Assembly: GCA_910585435.1 (NCBI GenBank)
Contig: CAJUEJ010000011.1
Span: 52,522 to 116,521 of the forward strand
Length of the DNA stretch: 64,000 bases
Direction: 5' to 3'
Source of the DNA: an uncultured Hungatella sp.
GTDB lineage: Bacteria > Bacillota > Clostridia > Lachnospirales > Lachnospiraceae
Every line of letters starts with the position of its first letter. The stretch's first letter is position 1. The notes below the pieces were generated by a model that had not been told where the DNA came from, did no database searches, and saw nothing but the letters and a program-made list of their open reading frames with translations. Made by a program: the position numbers and the translations under genes. This document shows, piece by piece, positions 24,937 to 34,284 of this stretch.

Positions 24937-26384
24937 TCTCTAACGCCTCGTTTCTTTACAATATTTTTAAAAATATCTTTAATATACATGAATTCTGCAT
25001 TTTTAGACCAAATTGAGAAGAGTAAATATATAATTCCTCCAAATGTAATCTGACATAATAGTTTGAGAATCAGGTTACTTATTATTTTTCCTGTTAAATA
25101 AACTAAAACCGACATAACCCCAGATACAGCAAACACAGGAACAAAATCATATACCTGTTCTCTGTAGCTGTAGTTAATCATCTTTTTGTTTACAGGAAAA
25201 TTCATAATCGTCGAAAGGAGCTCTGCCAACAAGCTTCCTATTATAATAGCAATTACGCTATTGCATCCAAACACTGAATACAATAGAATAAAGGTACCTC
25301 CTATCTTTTTTGCTATTTCCAGTTTAAGATACACTCCGCTTTTCCCAAGGGCCTTCATAGCTTGAATGCTTGCCGTCTGCATCGGCTGCAAAAGAAATAC
25401 CAGACACATAATTCTCATATACGGTGCTGCAGGTAGCCATTTATCGGTTAATATAATTTCTATAAATGTATCCGTTATGGCCATGAATCCCATTAATAAT
25501 GGAGAAAGTATATAATTTCCAACCTTAATTGCACTCCTTGTCATTGACTTTACTCTTAAAATATTACACTGCACTTCAGACACTGCCGGAAAAAGGACCT
25601 TTGAAATAGATGTATTTATATTGGATGCAATCAGGCTTGGAAACTGTCTTCCCTTGTTACTGTATGCTAAGTCTGATGGAGAAAACTTTTTTCCAATAAT
25701 CAGGTCCTGAATATTTCCATAAATACTGATAAGCAGGGATGTAGCTAAAATTTTCCAACCATATGACAGAAGCCCCTTCACCCTTTCCCATGACCATACC
25801 TTTTGAGGCCTCCATCGTACGGTAAACCATAAAACTATTGTATCAATCACGGAATTGGTAAGGTACTGAGCAACCAATGCCCACACTCCAAATTTATAAT
25901 ACGCCATTGTAATACCAATTACTGCCGAAACAGCCGTTCCTCCAATCGTAGCAAAAAAGAACTTTCTAAATTCCATTCTTTTTGATACATATGCCTGCTG
26001 AACAGAATTAATTGCTGCAATAGGAATTTTAATTGCTAAGACTTTCATTACCACAGCAACTTTTTCTATTTCATAGAATGCAGCCAGCGGATCAGCACAG
26101 AAAAAAATAATTACGTATAAGCCAACTGAAAAAATAAGATTAAAGTAAAAAACAGAAGAAAAATCTATATAATCCGCATTCCTCTTCTGAATCAGTGCAT
26201 TTCCCATTCCATTGATTGCAAATGTATCTGCCAAAGCTATAAAAATAAGCGCAATAGAAATTACGCCATATTCTTCTGGCTTTATCAGCCTTGCAAGAAT
26301 AACTGTAACAATAAGACTAATCGCTTGTGCAAGAAATCTTTCTGCATAAGTCCATAACAAACCACTTGCGATCTTTTCCCTCAT
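24933..26384 (-). CDS. Wzx/TuaB-type polysaccharide flippase
   Basis: 483 residues from the ATG at 26384 (AAGGA about ten bases upstream); the frame opens at 26393. Twelve to fourteen hydrophobic segments and the N-terminal IASGLLWTYAERFLAQAISL and VILARLIKPEEYGVISI motifs match the MOP/MATE-like polysaccharide exporters (Wzx, TuaB). It would flip undecaprenyl-diphosphate-linked repeat units across the membrane for polymerisation by the Wzy-like protein at 31779-33011. Confidence 0.9.
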   Translation of the reverse strand: MREKIASGLLWTYAERFLAQAISLIVTVILARLIKPEEYGVISIALIFIALADTFAINGMGNALIQKRNADYIDFSSVFYFNLIFSVGLYVIIFFCADPLAAFYEIEKVAVVMKVLAIKIPIAAINSVQQAYVSKRMEFRKFFFATIGGTAVSAVIGITMAYYKFGVWALVAQYLTNSVIDTIVLWFTVRWRPQKVWSWERVKGLLSYGWKILATSLLISIYGNIQDLIIGKKFSPSDLAYSNKGRQFPSLIASNINTSISKVLFPAVSEVQCNILRVKSMTRSAIKVGNYILSPLLMGFMAITDTFIEIILTDKWLPAAPYMRIMCLVFLLQPMQTASIQAMKALGKSGVYLKLEIAKKIGGTFILLYSVFGCNSVIAIIIGSLLAELLSTIMNFPVNKKMINYSYREQVYDFVPVFAVSGVMSVLVYLTGKIISNLILKLLCQITFGGIIYLLFSIWSKNAEFMYIKDIFKNIVKKRGVRE

Positions 26385-26424
26385 ACTTGTCATATCCTTA
26401 TTACACCCTGGTTGCTTCTATACA

Positions 26425-27645
26425 TCACAAATGGTATATCCTTCCCGATCCACATATATTTTGAGTATCTAAAACAATCTTTCCCTGTAGTTTATCCATC
26501 TGTTCTCTGATTTCATTATGTTTCACCATTATCACCACCATATCTATATCTTCAAGAAAATCATCTAAATTATGGTATTGATTCGCTACTATATCACTAA
26601 CAATAAAAGGATCATATACTTTCAAACCGACTGCCAAATGTCTTTCCTGAGATTCTAATAGTTGAAGCGTCGGCGATTCTCGTATGTCATCCACATTTTC
26701 TTTATATGTAAGCCCATAGAGTCCTACACGTGTGATATCATTAAGTTCCTCCTGTTTCATGATTTCGTATATCCTATTCAATACAAAATCTGGCATCCCA
26801 TCATTCGTCCTCATCGATTCATCAATAACTTTTGCCAAACTTGGATAGTCCCCCACAAGAAACCATGGATCAACGCTTATACAATGTCCTCCCACACCAG
26901 GACCCGGCTGAAGAATATTCACTCTCGGGTGCATATTACAAATCCGAATAATCTCATATACATCCATATTATCGTGTCTGCATATTTTTGCCAGTTCATT
27001 AGCAAAAGCAATATTAACGGCACGGTATGTATTTTCCACAACCTTGGTCATTTCGGCAGTACGTATATCTGTAACTATGATTTCTCCCAAACAAAAAGAG
27101 GCATACAGCCTCTTAACTTTCTCTCCAACTTCTATTTCATCTGCTCCAATTGTACGATTATTATGTAATAACTCATATATCATATTCCCCGGTATAATCC
27201 TCTCCGGCGCATGAATAATGTGGATATCTATACCTATCTTTAAACCTGCATTCTCAATGACAGGCCTGATAAACTTATCAATTGTCCCTGGCGATATTGT
27301 GGACTCTATGACAATCAAAGCTCCTTTCTCAGAAACCTTAAGTATTTCCTGTATTGCTCTTATAACATATGATGGATCAACCTTTTTACTGAATTTATCA
27401 TATGGGGTTGGAACAGAAACGATGTATGTATCTGTTGCTTGATACTCTGTGGTGAATCTAATTCCAGCTTTTAATGCACTATTAAATAGTTCATCCAGCC
27501 CTTCTTCCTTAAACGTAGTCTTCCCCTCATTCAATGTACCGACTAAATGCATACTATAATCTGTACCTATTACCTCCACTCCATGTGCTGCAAGCATTAA
27601 TGCGGTAGGAAGCCCAATATATCCAAGTCCTATTACATTTACCAT
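26425..27645 (-). CDS. wecC: UDP-N-acetyl-D-mannosamine dehydrogenase
   Basis: 406 residues with three UDP-sugar dehydrogenase domains: N-terminal Rossmann VIGLGYIGLPTALMLA, central VVENTYRAVNIAFANELAKI, catalytic Cys in GPGVGGHCISVDPWFLV, and the C-terminal YGLTYKENVDDIRESP. This is the WecC subgroup, oxidising UDP-ManNAc to UDP-ManNAcA with two NAD. Its substrate would come from the WecB epimerase at the distal end of the locus. AGGAGG is placed correctly before the ATG. Presence of the pair predicts an N-acetylmannosaminuronic acid residue in the polymer. Confidence 0.92.
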   Translation of the reverse strand: MVNVIGLGYIGLPTALMLAAHGVEVIGTDYSMHLVGTLNEGKTTFKEEGLDELFNSALKAGIRFTTEYQATDTYIVSVPTPYDKFSKKVDPSYVIRAIQEILKVSEKGALIVIESTISPGTIDKFIRPVIENAGLKIGIDIHIIHAPERIIPGNMIYELLHNNRTIGADEIEVGEKVKRLYASFCLGEIIVTDIRTAEMTKVVENTYRAVNIAFANELAKICRHDNMDVYEIIRICNMHPRVNILQPGPGVGGHCISVDPWFLVGDYPSLAKVIDESMRTNDGMPDFVLNRIYEIMKQEELNDITRVGLYGLTYKENVDDIRESPTLQLLESQERHLAVGLKVYDPFIVSDIVANQYHNLDDFLEDIDMVVIMVKHNEIREQMDKLQGKIVLDTQNICGSGRIYHL

Positions 27646-27664
27646 CTTTGCCCTCCTGCTATAA

Positions 27665-28612
27665 TCAAAATATTGTATACTTGTTAGGTTCCATATTACC
27701 TATTAACCCATTAACGCCTCCCCAAAAATAATATACTGCTCTTTCAATCCTGCCCGTTTCCATTTTTATAATACCTGCAATAAGAAGTCGGATAGGGAGC
27801 AAAATTGAAAATCGGCAGAATGTCAAAATTACACTTCCTATTCCATAGTATTTTCTGACAACGTACACCCGATTTCTTGCTATTAAATAATTGGAAGCTG
27901 GTTTCCTTGTTTTTCTATTCGGCTCATTGATATGCCAATGCCATCCATATACCTCACAGGTTACTCCTAGTTTATATCCTGCTCTTTTCGTTCTGATAGC
28001 TGTATCCAGTTCATCTCCATACATAAACAGTTTTTCATCCTGCAATCCAACCTCTTCATAAAATTCTCTTTTTGCCATATAAAATCCACCGGCTACAAGA
28101 TCTGTAAACTTATATTTTGGCAATAGTTTATCTATATCTCGTCCCTTGTCGCACTCTATAATCTTATAGTTATTTACAATATGTCCATAACTTTCAACTT
28201 GCATTGAATCTTTAACCAGTACCGCCGAGGATACTAATCCAAGTTTTTTATCACTACACAGAAATTTGTACAAGCCGGTCAAGCAGCCTTTACAAAGCTT
28301 AAAATCATTCGCTATCAAAACAATTGCATCTGCATCTGTATTTTTTAAAATATACCGAATTCCATCATTATAAGCTGCTGTACAACCGCCATTACTGTTT
28401 CTTCTTATAATTGCAGCCTCCGGAAATGTGCTTTTAAGCTTCTGAACATAGCTATGAGATGATCCATTATCCACAATCACATAATAATCCAATTCTTTTT
28501 TATATTCCTCATAATGCTCTCCCCATTCTTTTAATTTATATTCATCATTATATGTCATCGATACACCAGCTATCTTCACTTCTGTCTCCTTTACTGTTTG
28601 AGGGAAATTCAT
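27665..28612 (-). CDS. GT2 glycosyltransferase (rhamnosyltransferase-like)
   Basis: 315 residues: YYVIVDNGSSHSYVQKL, NSNGGCTAAYNDGIRYIL and VLIANDFKLCKG (a diverged DXD region, NDF), then KLFMYGDELDTAIRTKRAGY and YGWHWHINEP, as in rhamnosyl- and other GT-A inverting transferases. It probably adds one sugar of the repeat unit at the cytosolic membrane face. Its ATG overlaps the stop of the upstream gene by four bases. Two C-terminal hydrophobic stretches could attach it to the membrane. Confidence 0.85.
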   Translation of the reverse strand: MNFPQTVKETEVKIAGVSMTYNDEYKLKEWGEHYEEYKKELDYYVIVDNGSSHSYVQKLKSTFPEAAIIRRNSNGGCTAAYNDGIRYILKNTDADAIVLIANDFKLCKGCLTGLYKFLCSDKKLGLVSSAVLVKDSMQVESYGHIVNNYKIIECDKGRDIDKLLPKYKFTDLVAGGFYMAKREFYEEVGLQDEKLFMYGDELDTAIRTKRAGYKLGVTCEVYGWHWHINEPNRKTRKPASNYLIARNRVYVVRKYYGIGSVILTFCRFSILLPIRLLIAGIIKMETGRIERAVYYFWGGVNGLIGNMEPNKYTIF

Positions 28613-29607
28613 CTATTTAACTCTTTCCATTTATGAATTTCTTGATCAATGATATCGTGGCCCGTTCTTTTCCCTCCATATCGAATTTGATACATCAGAT
28701 TAAATCCTTTATATATTTTAGGATGAAGAATTGATTTAAACATAAATCCTTCAACCAATTCTCCTCCAAAAGACTTTTTAAACGATTGAATACCATAGTA
28801 TTTACTGTCTTTGTCAACATTTATCCTACATCCGACAAAACTATGTCTTTTTACACCTTCATATTTAAAATCTACTATTGCCTTCCACTGCAGTAAGTTC
28901 ATCGCGCCTGGCGACGGCTTGTCTGCCGTAGCGCCGTATAAATAGTAACTCATTGCTCTGTTTTTCAGAAATAATGCGCCTCCCTGTACTTCCCCTTCTT
29001 TTTCTGCTATGTAAATACAGGCATTTTCTCCCATATTCTGTAGATAGTCCATATATACTTTACGATTATCTTTATCTATATCACTTCGCTTCCATGTTTT
29101 AATATCACATGACATATATTTATCCAGAAGCTCGATACCCCCCCTTATTATCTGAACACCATCTCGTTCAGCACGGCGAATCATATTTCTGCATTTACTT
29201 GTAACACCGGAAAAAAGTTCTGTGTCGTCTTTTGTTAAATCAATTATATAATTACCAAATGGTATCCTTATAGATTCATCTGGATATTGCACAAAATTTG
29301 CAGTTGCATTCGTTTGTGAAATCCAATGCAAGCGTCTCTTCAAACTCCCTACCACTTCATTTAAAAACACTTTCTGATCATATTCTCTGTTACTGAATGG
29401 CTCCGATGGCAGCACCGCATACTTAAATATAAGCTTTTTTCTTATGACAATTACTAACATTACACCCTCATCATATGCATATATACATTTATGGCCGCAT
29501 GACCGGATATAGTTTTCATATGCACCTGTATAAAATATATTCGCTTCTTCCAGGTCATACCTTATTTCCTGTGGAATATTGGAATAATTGCTAAATATCT
29601 GAATCAT
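28609..29607 (-). CDS. FemAB/GNAT-like acyl- or aminoacyltransferase
   Basis: 332 residues. The central region (FSGVTSKCRNMIRRAERDGV, CIYIAEKEGEVQGGALFL, SYYLYGATADKPSPGAMNLL) matches FemAB-like/BioF2-type GNAT domains that add an amino acid or acyl group to a sugar or peptidoglycan precursor. In a polysaccharide locus the likely job is acylation or aminoacylation of an amino sugar. A G7 tract lies at codons ~155-157 (IIRGGIELL) and is in frame, so this gene reads ON but could be phase-variable. It lies between a deacetylase-like and a GT2 gene in the same transcript. Confidence 0.7.
   Translation of the reverse strand: MIQIFSNYSNIPQEIRYDLEEANIFYTGAYENYIRSCGHKCIYAYDEGVMLVIVIRKKLIFKYAVLPSEPFSNREYDQKVFLNEVVGSLKRRLHWISQTNATANFVQYPDESIRIPFGNYIIDLTKDDTELFSGVTSKCRNMIRRAERDGVQIIRGGIELLDKYMSCDIKTWKRSDIDKDNRKVYMDYLQNMGENACIYIAEKEGEVQGGALFLKNRAMSYYLYGATADKPSPGAMNLLQWKAIVDFKYEGVKRHSFVGCRINVDKDSKYYGIQSFKKSFGGELVEGFMFKSILHPKIYKGFNLMYQIRYGGKRTGHDIIDQEIHKWKELNR
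29138..29144. repeat. Homopolymeric G7 tract (minus strand) in the FemAB/GNAT-like gene, in frame
   Basis: Seven C on the plus strand, mid-gene. In-frame as read. Confidence 0.75.
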
Positions 29608-29617
29608 TTTCTTATCC

Positions 29618-30679
29618 TCATCTAAAGTCTTTTACTTCTTTATTATATATATCATTAATAGTAACAAAGCGAACCGTATCATGATATTCTGCTTTCATTA
29701 TATGAATAAATTTTTCTAAATTCAAAAAGTTTGATTCGCCAAACAGTTTCGGATGTCCGATCAGGCAGACATATATATCATTATTTCTGCAATCAAACTG
29801 ATTCAAATAAGCGTCACACATTCCTTTTAGTGTAAGATAGTGGGAACTATCCATACTCATCATTACACCATAGCTAAAAAATGCTTTCGCTTTTTTTAGA
29901 AACTTCATCCTACTATTCTTTATATCTGTATCATTCGAAACTTTTCCCTTCAATCTTTCACGTGTAAGTTTAGGATTCCCATGAACAAGAATCCACTTTT
30001 GCGGAAGTTTATACACAGATCCTACAGGCACTTCAAAGAAACATCCTCTCTTATCTTCTTTACAGATTCCTGATTTTTTAGAAAAAAACCAATTACATTT
30101 TTTTGGTGTAATACTGTAATCATAATAATGTGAACTTGTTTTTGCAACAAGCTTCTTACATACGGATGAATCTATTCTGAGTTCACACTTCTCCATAATA
30201 TCCAGTATTTCTTTTTCTGGCTGAATACAAAATCCTCCAGCTCTGAATGCGACACAATGATAATAAATATATAATGGTTTTAATACATCTTCTATATATT
30301 TCTTTGTTATTTGAAAAATCTCCTGAACATCCTGCATTTCATCAAAAAAACTGTGAAGTCTATAATAACTATTATTGAATCTCCATTCTTTATTATTATA
30401 TACGGATTTGAACCATGCCGGATGTATATGGAGTTGAACATCATGTCCACATTTAAAAACATATTCCATTTGTTTATCAATGCTGTCTGCAATAGTATCA
30501 AGGCCAAATTCTCTATGCCGTATACACATGGCTGAATCCCAAAAAAATGTTCCCTCTACTCCCATGTTATCCAATAAGCTGACTATTTTCCTGGTTGGGG
30601 CAAGAAGAACATCCTCTACACTATACTTACATTCTCCAAAAAACAATTCATAATCAAATGTCAAACATAAATTAAGCAT
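29618..30679 (-). CDS. Polysaccharide-deacetylase-like protein (NodB-related fold)
   Basis: 353 residues. It opens with LCLTFDYELFFGE, the Asp-containing motif 1 of a carbohydrate-esterase-4-like barrel; further motifs are GHDVQLHIHPAWF (metal-binding His pair) and AFRAGGFCIQPEKEIL. No signal peptide is seen, so it acts in the cytosol, unlike classical secreted deacetylases, perhaps on a lipid-linked or nucleotide-linked intermediate. An AGAGGG site precedes the ATG. This group is often found in glycan clusters without a proven substrate. Confidence 0.75.
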   Translation of the reverse strand: MLNLCLTFDYELFFGECKYSVEDVLLAPTRKIVSLLDNMGVEGTFFWDSAMCIRHREFGLDTIADSIDKQMEYVFKCGHDVQLHIHPAWFKSVYNNKEWRFNNSYYRLHSFFDEMQDVQEIFQITKKYIEDVLKPLYIYYHCVAFRAGGFCIQPEKEILDIMEKCELRIDSSVCKKLVAKTSSHYYDYSITPKKCNWFFSKKSGICKEDKRGCFFEVPVGSVYKLPQKWILVHGNPKLTRERLKGKVSNDTDIKNSRMKFLKKAKAFFSYGVMMSMDSSHYLTLKGMCDAYLNQFDCRNNDIYVCLIGHPKLFGESNFLNLEKFIHIMKAEYHDTVRFVTINDIYNKEVKDFR

Positions 30680-30696
30680 CCTTATCCCTCTTCATT

Positions 30697-31782
30697 TTAT
30701 GTCTCCTCTAAAAGGTCTATAAATTGCTTCACAACATTTTCAATTTTATATTTTGTAATATCTACAATTAATTGATCGGAATAATCTTTTCTCAAAAATT
30801 TTTTCAAAACATTTTCAGGTATTCTTTCCGGATTGCAATCCAAGATCGGCCTTCCGGCAATAGCATAATCAATCAGTTTTGATGGCGCCTGAATGTGTGT
30901 CAGATTCCTAATATTTATAAGAAAATCATATTCGCTTAACTCTGATATACATTCCTCTCTTTGGAGAAAAGACTTTAATATTAGTTTATTATCCAATCTC
31001 TTTTTATAAGGAATCAGAATATCTCTATAAACAGCACTATTAAAATCTGTATATATAGTAAATTGAAAGTCCGTTTCTATTGTAGTTAATAATTTCAAAA
31101 GTTTTTCGGGATTTCGAATATCTTTATAAAACCTTCCAGCATACGCAAACCGAATACTGTTATTACTTTCCGTGTACTTTTTAAGCTTTATATTTTTCAT
31201 GCTGAATCCTTGTGGTATAACTTTTATTTTTTCTTTTTGTGCATAGCTAATATAATACTCAAGAGACTCTGGTATTGGTACAGTTATAAAGGAAGCTTTA
31301 TGAAAAACATATTTCTGTATCGCCTTTACTAACAGAGAATGACGAGGAAATCCCAAATAATTAGGATCTCCACAATCACAAATTATGCAAGCGTTATTTT
31401 TCCATTTTCTTTTTAGCTTTACAGCAAGATAATGCGAATAAAAAGGATTACCAACAGAGATAATTCCGTCATATTTTTTTGAAATACATTTTTCCATACT
31501 GTGAAGATGTGTAAAATAAAATTTTTCACCAATAAAAAAAGTTAATATTTTTTTTAAAAAAACACATTTTTTTACCTTATCTGATGCTTTACCTTCGCTT
31601 TCACTTTTTTCAGAATAAAAATCCTCTAATTCACTTACTTCCACAAGATTTTTCTGCTCTCCGATGAGTATATCAACATCGTAACCACGTTTTATCAATT
31701 CATCCGCAAGGGCTCTGGCTCGAAATGAACGTGGATTATTCCTGGGATAATACCAATGTGTTATTAAAAGTAGATTTTTCAT
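30697..31782 (-). CDS. GT4-like (GT-B fold) glycosyltransferase
   Basis: 361 residues. The N-terminus LLLITHWYYPRNNPRSFRAR is typical of GT4 enzymes; the middle has FITVPIPESLEYYISYAQKE and KVIPQGFSMKNIKL, and the C-terminal donor domain has IRFAYAGRFYKDIRNPEKL and LIDYAIAGRPILD. The usual EX7E motif is weak. Transfers a sugar to the growing lipid-linked unit. Its ATG overlaps the stop of the polymerase-like gene by four bases. Confidence 0.82.
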   Translation of the reverse strand: MKNLLLITHWYYPRNNPRSFRARALADELIKRGYDVDILIGEQKNLVEVSELEDFYSEKSESEGKASDKVKKCVFLKKILTFFIGEKFYFTHLHSMEKCISKKYDGIISVGNPFYSHYLAVKLKRKWKNNACIICDCGDPNYLGFPRHSLLVKAIQKYVFHKASFITVPIPESLEYYISYAQKEKIKVIPQGFSMKNIKLKKYTESNNSIRFAYAGRFYKDIRNPEKLLKLLTTIETDFQFTIYTDFNSAVYRDILIPYKKRLDNKLILKSFLQREECISELSEYDFLINIRNLTHIQAPSKLIDYAIAGRPILDCNPERIPENVLKKFLRKDYSDQLIVDITKYKIENVVKQFIDLLEET

Positions 31783-33011
31783 ATATTTTCCTTTTTATTA
31801 TTAAACTCCCTGACTCTGGTATGAGATTCTATGTAATCTATTTCCATTACATACCTTACTGCCAGACCTATCATCACATAAAAACTCGGTTCTATCAAGT
31901 AACTTGATGACAGCAATAATCTAACAAATCCTGTTGAAAAGAAAATACTTATAAACAAATATTTTAATTGATTCTCCTTTGATCTGAACATTATAATTAC
32001 CAGAAACAGCAAAGTAACTATGAACACAGAACCAACTAAGAGTCCATAATGAGACCATATTTCTAAAAACAGGTCATGAACATATACTCCATTATTTGCA
32101 GCTCTATCACTCATCATTCCCCCTCCAAAAAGGGGATTTCTTTCAATAACTCTGATAGTTTCCTTATAAAGAACGATCCGGCTTTTAGAACTAAATATAT
32201 TTCCTGTACCAATTCTCCTTAAAAAACTCCCCTGAAATCCATATCTTAATGCGATTTGAACTACTATATCTATAATAGAATTCAATTTCAGGCTTCCTAT
32301 AATCAGGACAGCAACTCCTGATAGTATTCCTATAAAAAAATTTCTGTTCCTCATTTTTAAAATAATTTTATATATCACTAAGCATACAATTCCAATAAGA
32401 GGCCCTCTAGCTCCATCAAACACAATTATAATCAGTCCAACTATCACAAGCAGGTTTTCAAATCTTGTTCTTTTATGCTTTAGCATTAAAAAAACTATGG
32501 GCAGTAATAACTGGTATGAAATTTCCATATAGTTGCTTCTATCTCCCCAAGGAAGATTTAAATGTGCAACTATTGTCAGAAATGTCTGAATTATAATTAC
32601 CAATATGGCATATTTATTCATTGTATCATAGAATTTCTCTATATTGCTTAATGTTATTATACACAAATAGGAAGGTATTCCAATTCCCCATATACCAGTA
32701 ATTTCCTCCAGACTCATCAAATAAGGTTGATTATCACTCCAAAAAGAATAGCTAAACAGATACAAATTCGCTATTAACAGCAAAAAAACGATTCCTGCTG
32801 TCTTCACTTTATAAATGGACAATGCTCCTATTGCTATAAGACTTCCATAGATTAATGCAGCTAACAATACGGTAAAACCATGAGTATGTAACCCCAAAAA
32901 TGATACAATAGAGGCAGTAAACGTATTAAGTGTTGTAAAAAATATAGTACCCAATATAGCATTTTCTCTAACGGCTTCCAATATATTTATTCTTTTCAGA
33001 ATTATCTTCAT
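31779..33011 (-). CDS. Wzy-like O-antigen polymerase/ligase membrane protein
   Basis: 410 residues, about eleven hydrophobic segments, with a large extracytoplasmic loop (RRIGTGNIFSSKSRIVLYKE, NPLFGGGMMSDRAANNGVYV, HDLFLEIWSHYGLL) in the pattern of Wzy/WaaL proteins. The conserved HD/HN in that loop is characteristic. It would join flipped repeat units on undecaprenyl diphosphate outside the membrane. Family sequences diverge strongly, so the call rests on topology, the loop motif and the Wzx partner. Confidence 0.85.
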   Translation of the reverse strand: MKIILKRINILEAVRENAILGTIFFTTLNTFTASIVSFLGLHTHGFTVLLAALIYGSLIAIGALSIYKVKTAGIVFLLLIANLYLFSYSFWSDNQPYLMSLEEITGIWGIGIPSYLCIITLSNIEKFYDTMNKYAILVIIIQTFLTIVAHLNLPWGDRSNYMEISYQLLLPIVFLMLKHKRTRFENLLVIVGLIIIVFDGARGPLIGIVCLVIYKIILKMRNRNFFIGILSGVAVLIIGSLKLNSIIDIVVQIALRYGFQGSFLRRIGTGNIFSSKSRIVLYKETIRVIERNPLFGGGMMSDRAANNGVYVHDLFLEIWSHYGLLVGSVFIVTLLFLVIIMFRSKENQLKYLFISIFFSTGFVRLLLSSSYLIEPSFYVMIGLAVRYVMEIDYIESHTRVREFNNKKENI

Positions 33012-33042
33012 ACTTTAATACTCTTTTCCTATTAAATGTAAT

Positions 33043-34251
33043 TCAACAAAGATGGTAAATAATTTTTTCATATATCCTTTCACTGTTTGATGTATCTCTT
33101 AGTTCAAAGAAAGAATGCATTCTTTCCATATACTTATCTTCTGTCTTAAAATTTTTCTGATGGCTGTAAATTATATAATCTACAGTCTCATCTTCCCTTA
33201 TTAATACGGGACCAAACCCGTCTTCCTCATATGAAAAATAGGCTGGCTGTCCATGTTCTTCTCTAAACTTCTTTTGATCAAATTGATAATATAGAATAGG
33301 CTTCTCCATATACGCAAAGTCAACTGATACGCTTGAGTAATCTGTAACCATCATTGCTCCCGTCCGAAGAAGTTCTTGTATGTTTACATCAAATCTCTTC
33401 ACTATCTTCACATTATCAGATATTGACTTAAATTCACTTGTATAGCGCTGCATACTTCTATGAAGGTAAAACAAAACAGTCAAGTTATTTTGTTCAATAT
33501 ACTTAATAAGCTTCCTATTGTTGATAAGGGAATTAAATTTCAAAAAATATTCTGACTGAGTAAACGGAATATTTCCCTCTCTGTCAATATCACCATATTT
33601 AAACCAATACCGCCATGTCGGCATTATCAAAATTAAATTTTTATTTGCTTTTGTATTATGAAGCCAGTCAAAACGGGCAAATCCAGTATATACAACATGC
33701 TCTATTGGAAAATGAAACTGTGAAGATATATATTCGTATTCTGGTCTCGCTCCGCATATAAATAATGAGAACTTATTGTTTTTATAATCCAATGACTGAT
33801 AATAGTTCATAGTAATTCCATGCTGTAAAAAAACTCTTTTATTCCTTATTATACCTGCTATTTCCAATGGAAATGTGATATGCATATAGGGAGATGCTCC
33901 TATTTGAGTAGAGATAATGATATCCGCCGAAAGATAATACAGCCAATGTCTTAATGATGCCCATCTTATGGCATAACCAGTATTTTTTATCGTTTCAAAA
34001 TATTCGGATTTTGAGCTGATGGCATAATAAGATCTGATTTCAGGATGTTCTTTCAGCATATACAAAAAGAAAACATATCCGTTGTCATTTGCCCCTAACA
34101 TATCTTCTGAAATTATCCAATGCCTCTTTTTTACTATTTTTAAGTAAATCTTAAAAGCCAATGCACATGGAATAATAAAGAAAAATTTAAAAAGCTCTAT
34201 TATATCTTTTACTGATATTCTTTTGACTTTCTTTAATATATAATCATTCAT
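33043..34251 (-). CDS. CDP-glycerol:glycan glycerophosphotransferase family (TagB/TagF-like)
   Basis: 402 residues. C-terminal motifs: VFLQHGITMNYYQSLDY, VYTGFARFDWL, LIMPTWRYWF and MVTDYSSVSVDFAYMEKPIL followed by YYQFDQKKF, the hallmark of TagB/TagF-like GT-B polymerases and primases of teichoic-type polymers. An N-terminal hydrophobic segment precedes the catalytic part. It would add a glycerol phosphate or similar polyol phosphate; the donor could be made by the IspD-like cytidylyltransferases in this locus. AGGTG lies 8 bases before the ATG. Confidence 0.87.
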   Translation of the reverse strand: MNDYILKKVKRISVKDIIELFKFFFIIPCALAFKIYLKIVKKRHWIISEDMLGANDNGYVFFLYMLKEHPEIRSYYAISSKSEYFETIKNTGYAIRWASLRHWLYYLSADIIISTQIGASPYMHITFPLEIAGIIRNKRVFLQHGITMNYYQSLDYKNNKFSLFICGARPEYEYISSQFHFPIEHVVYTGFARFDWLHNTKANKNLILIMPTWRYWFKYGDIDREGNIPFTQSEYFLKFNSLINNRKLIKYIEQNNLTVLFYLHRSMQRYTSEFKSISDNVKIVKRFDVNIQELLRTGAMMVTDYSSVSVDFAYMEKPILYYQFDQKKFREEHGQPAYFSYEEDGFGPVLIREDETVDYIIYSHQKNFKTEDKYMERMHSFFELRDTSNSERIYEKIIYHLC

Positions 34252-34284
34252 TAAAATTCACCTGCAGCATATGAATACTATTGA

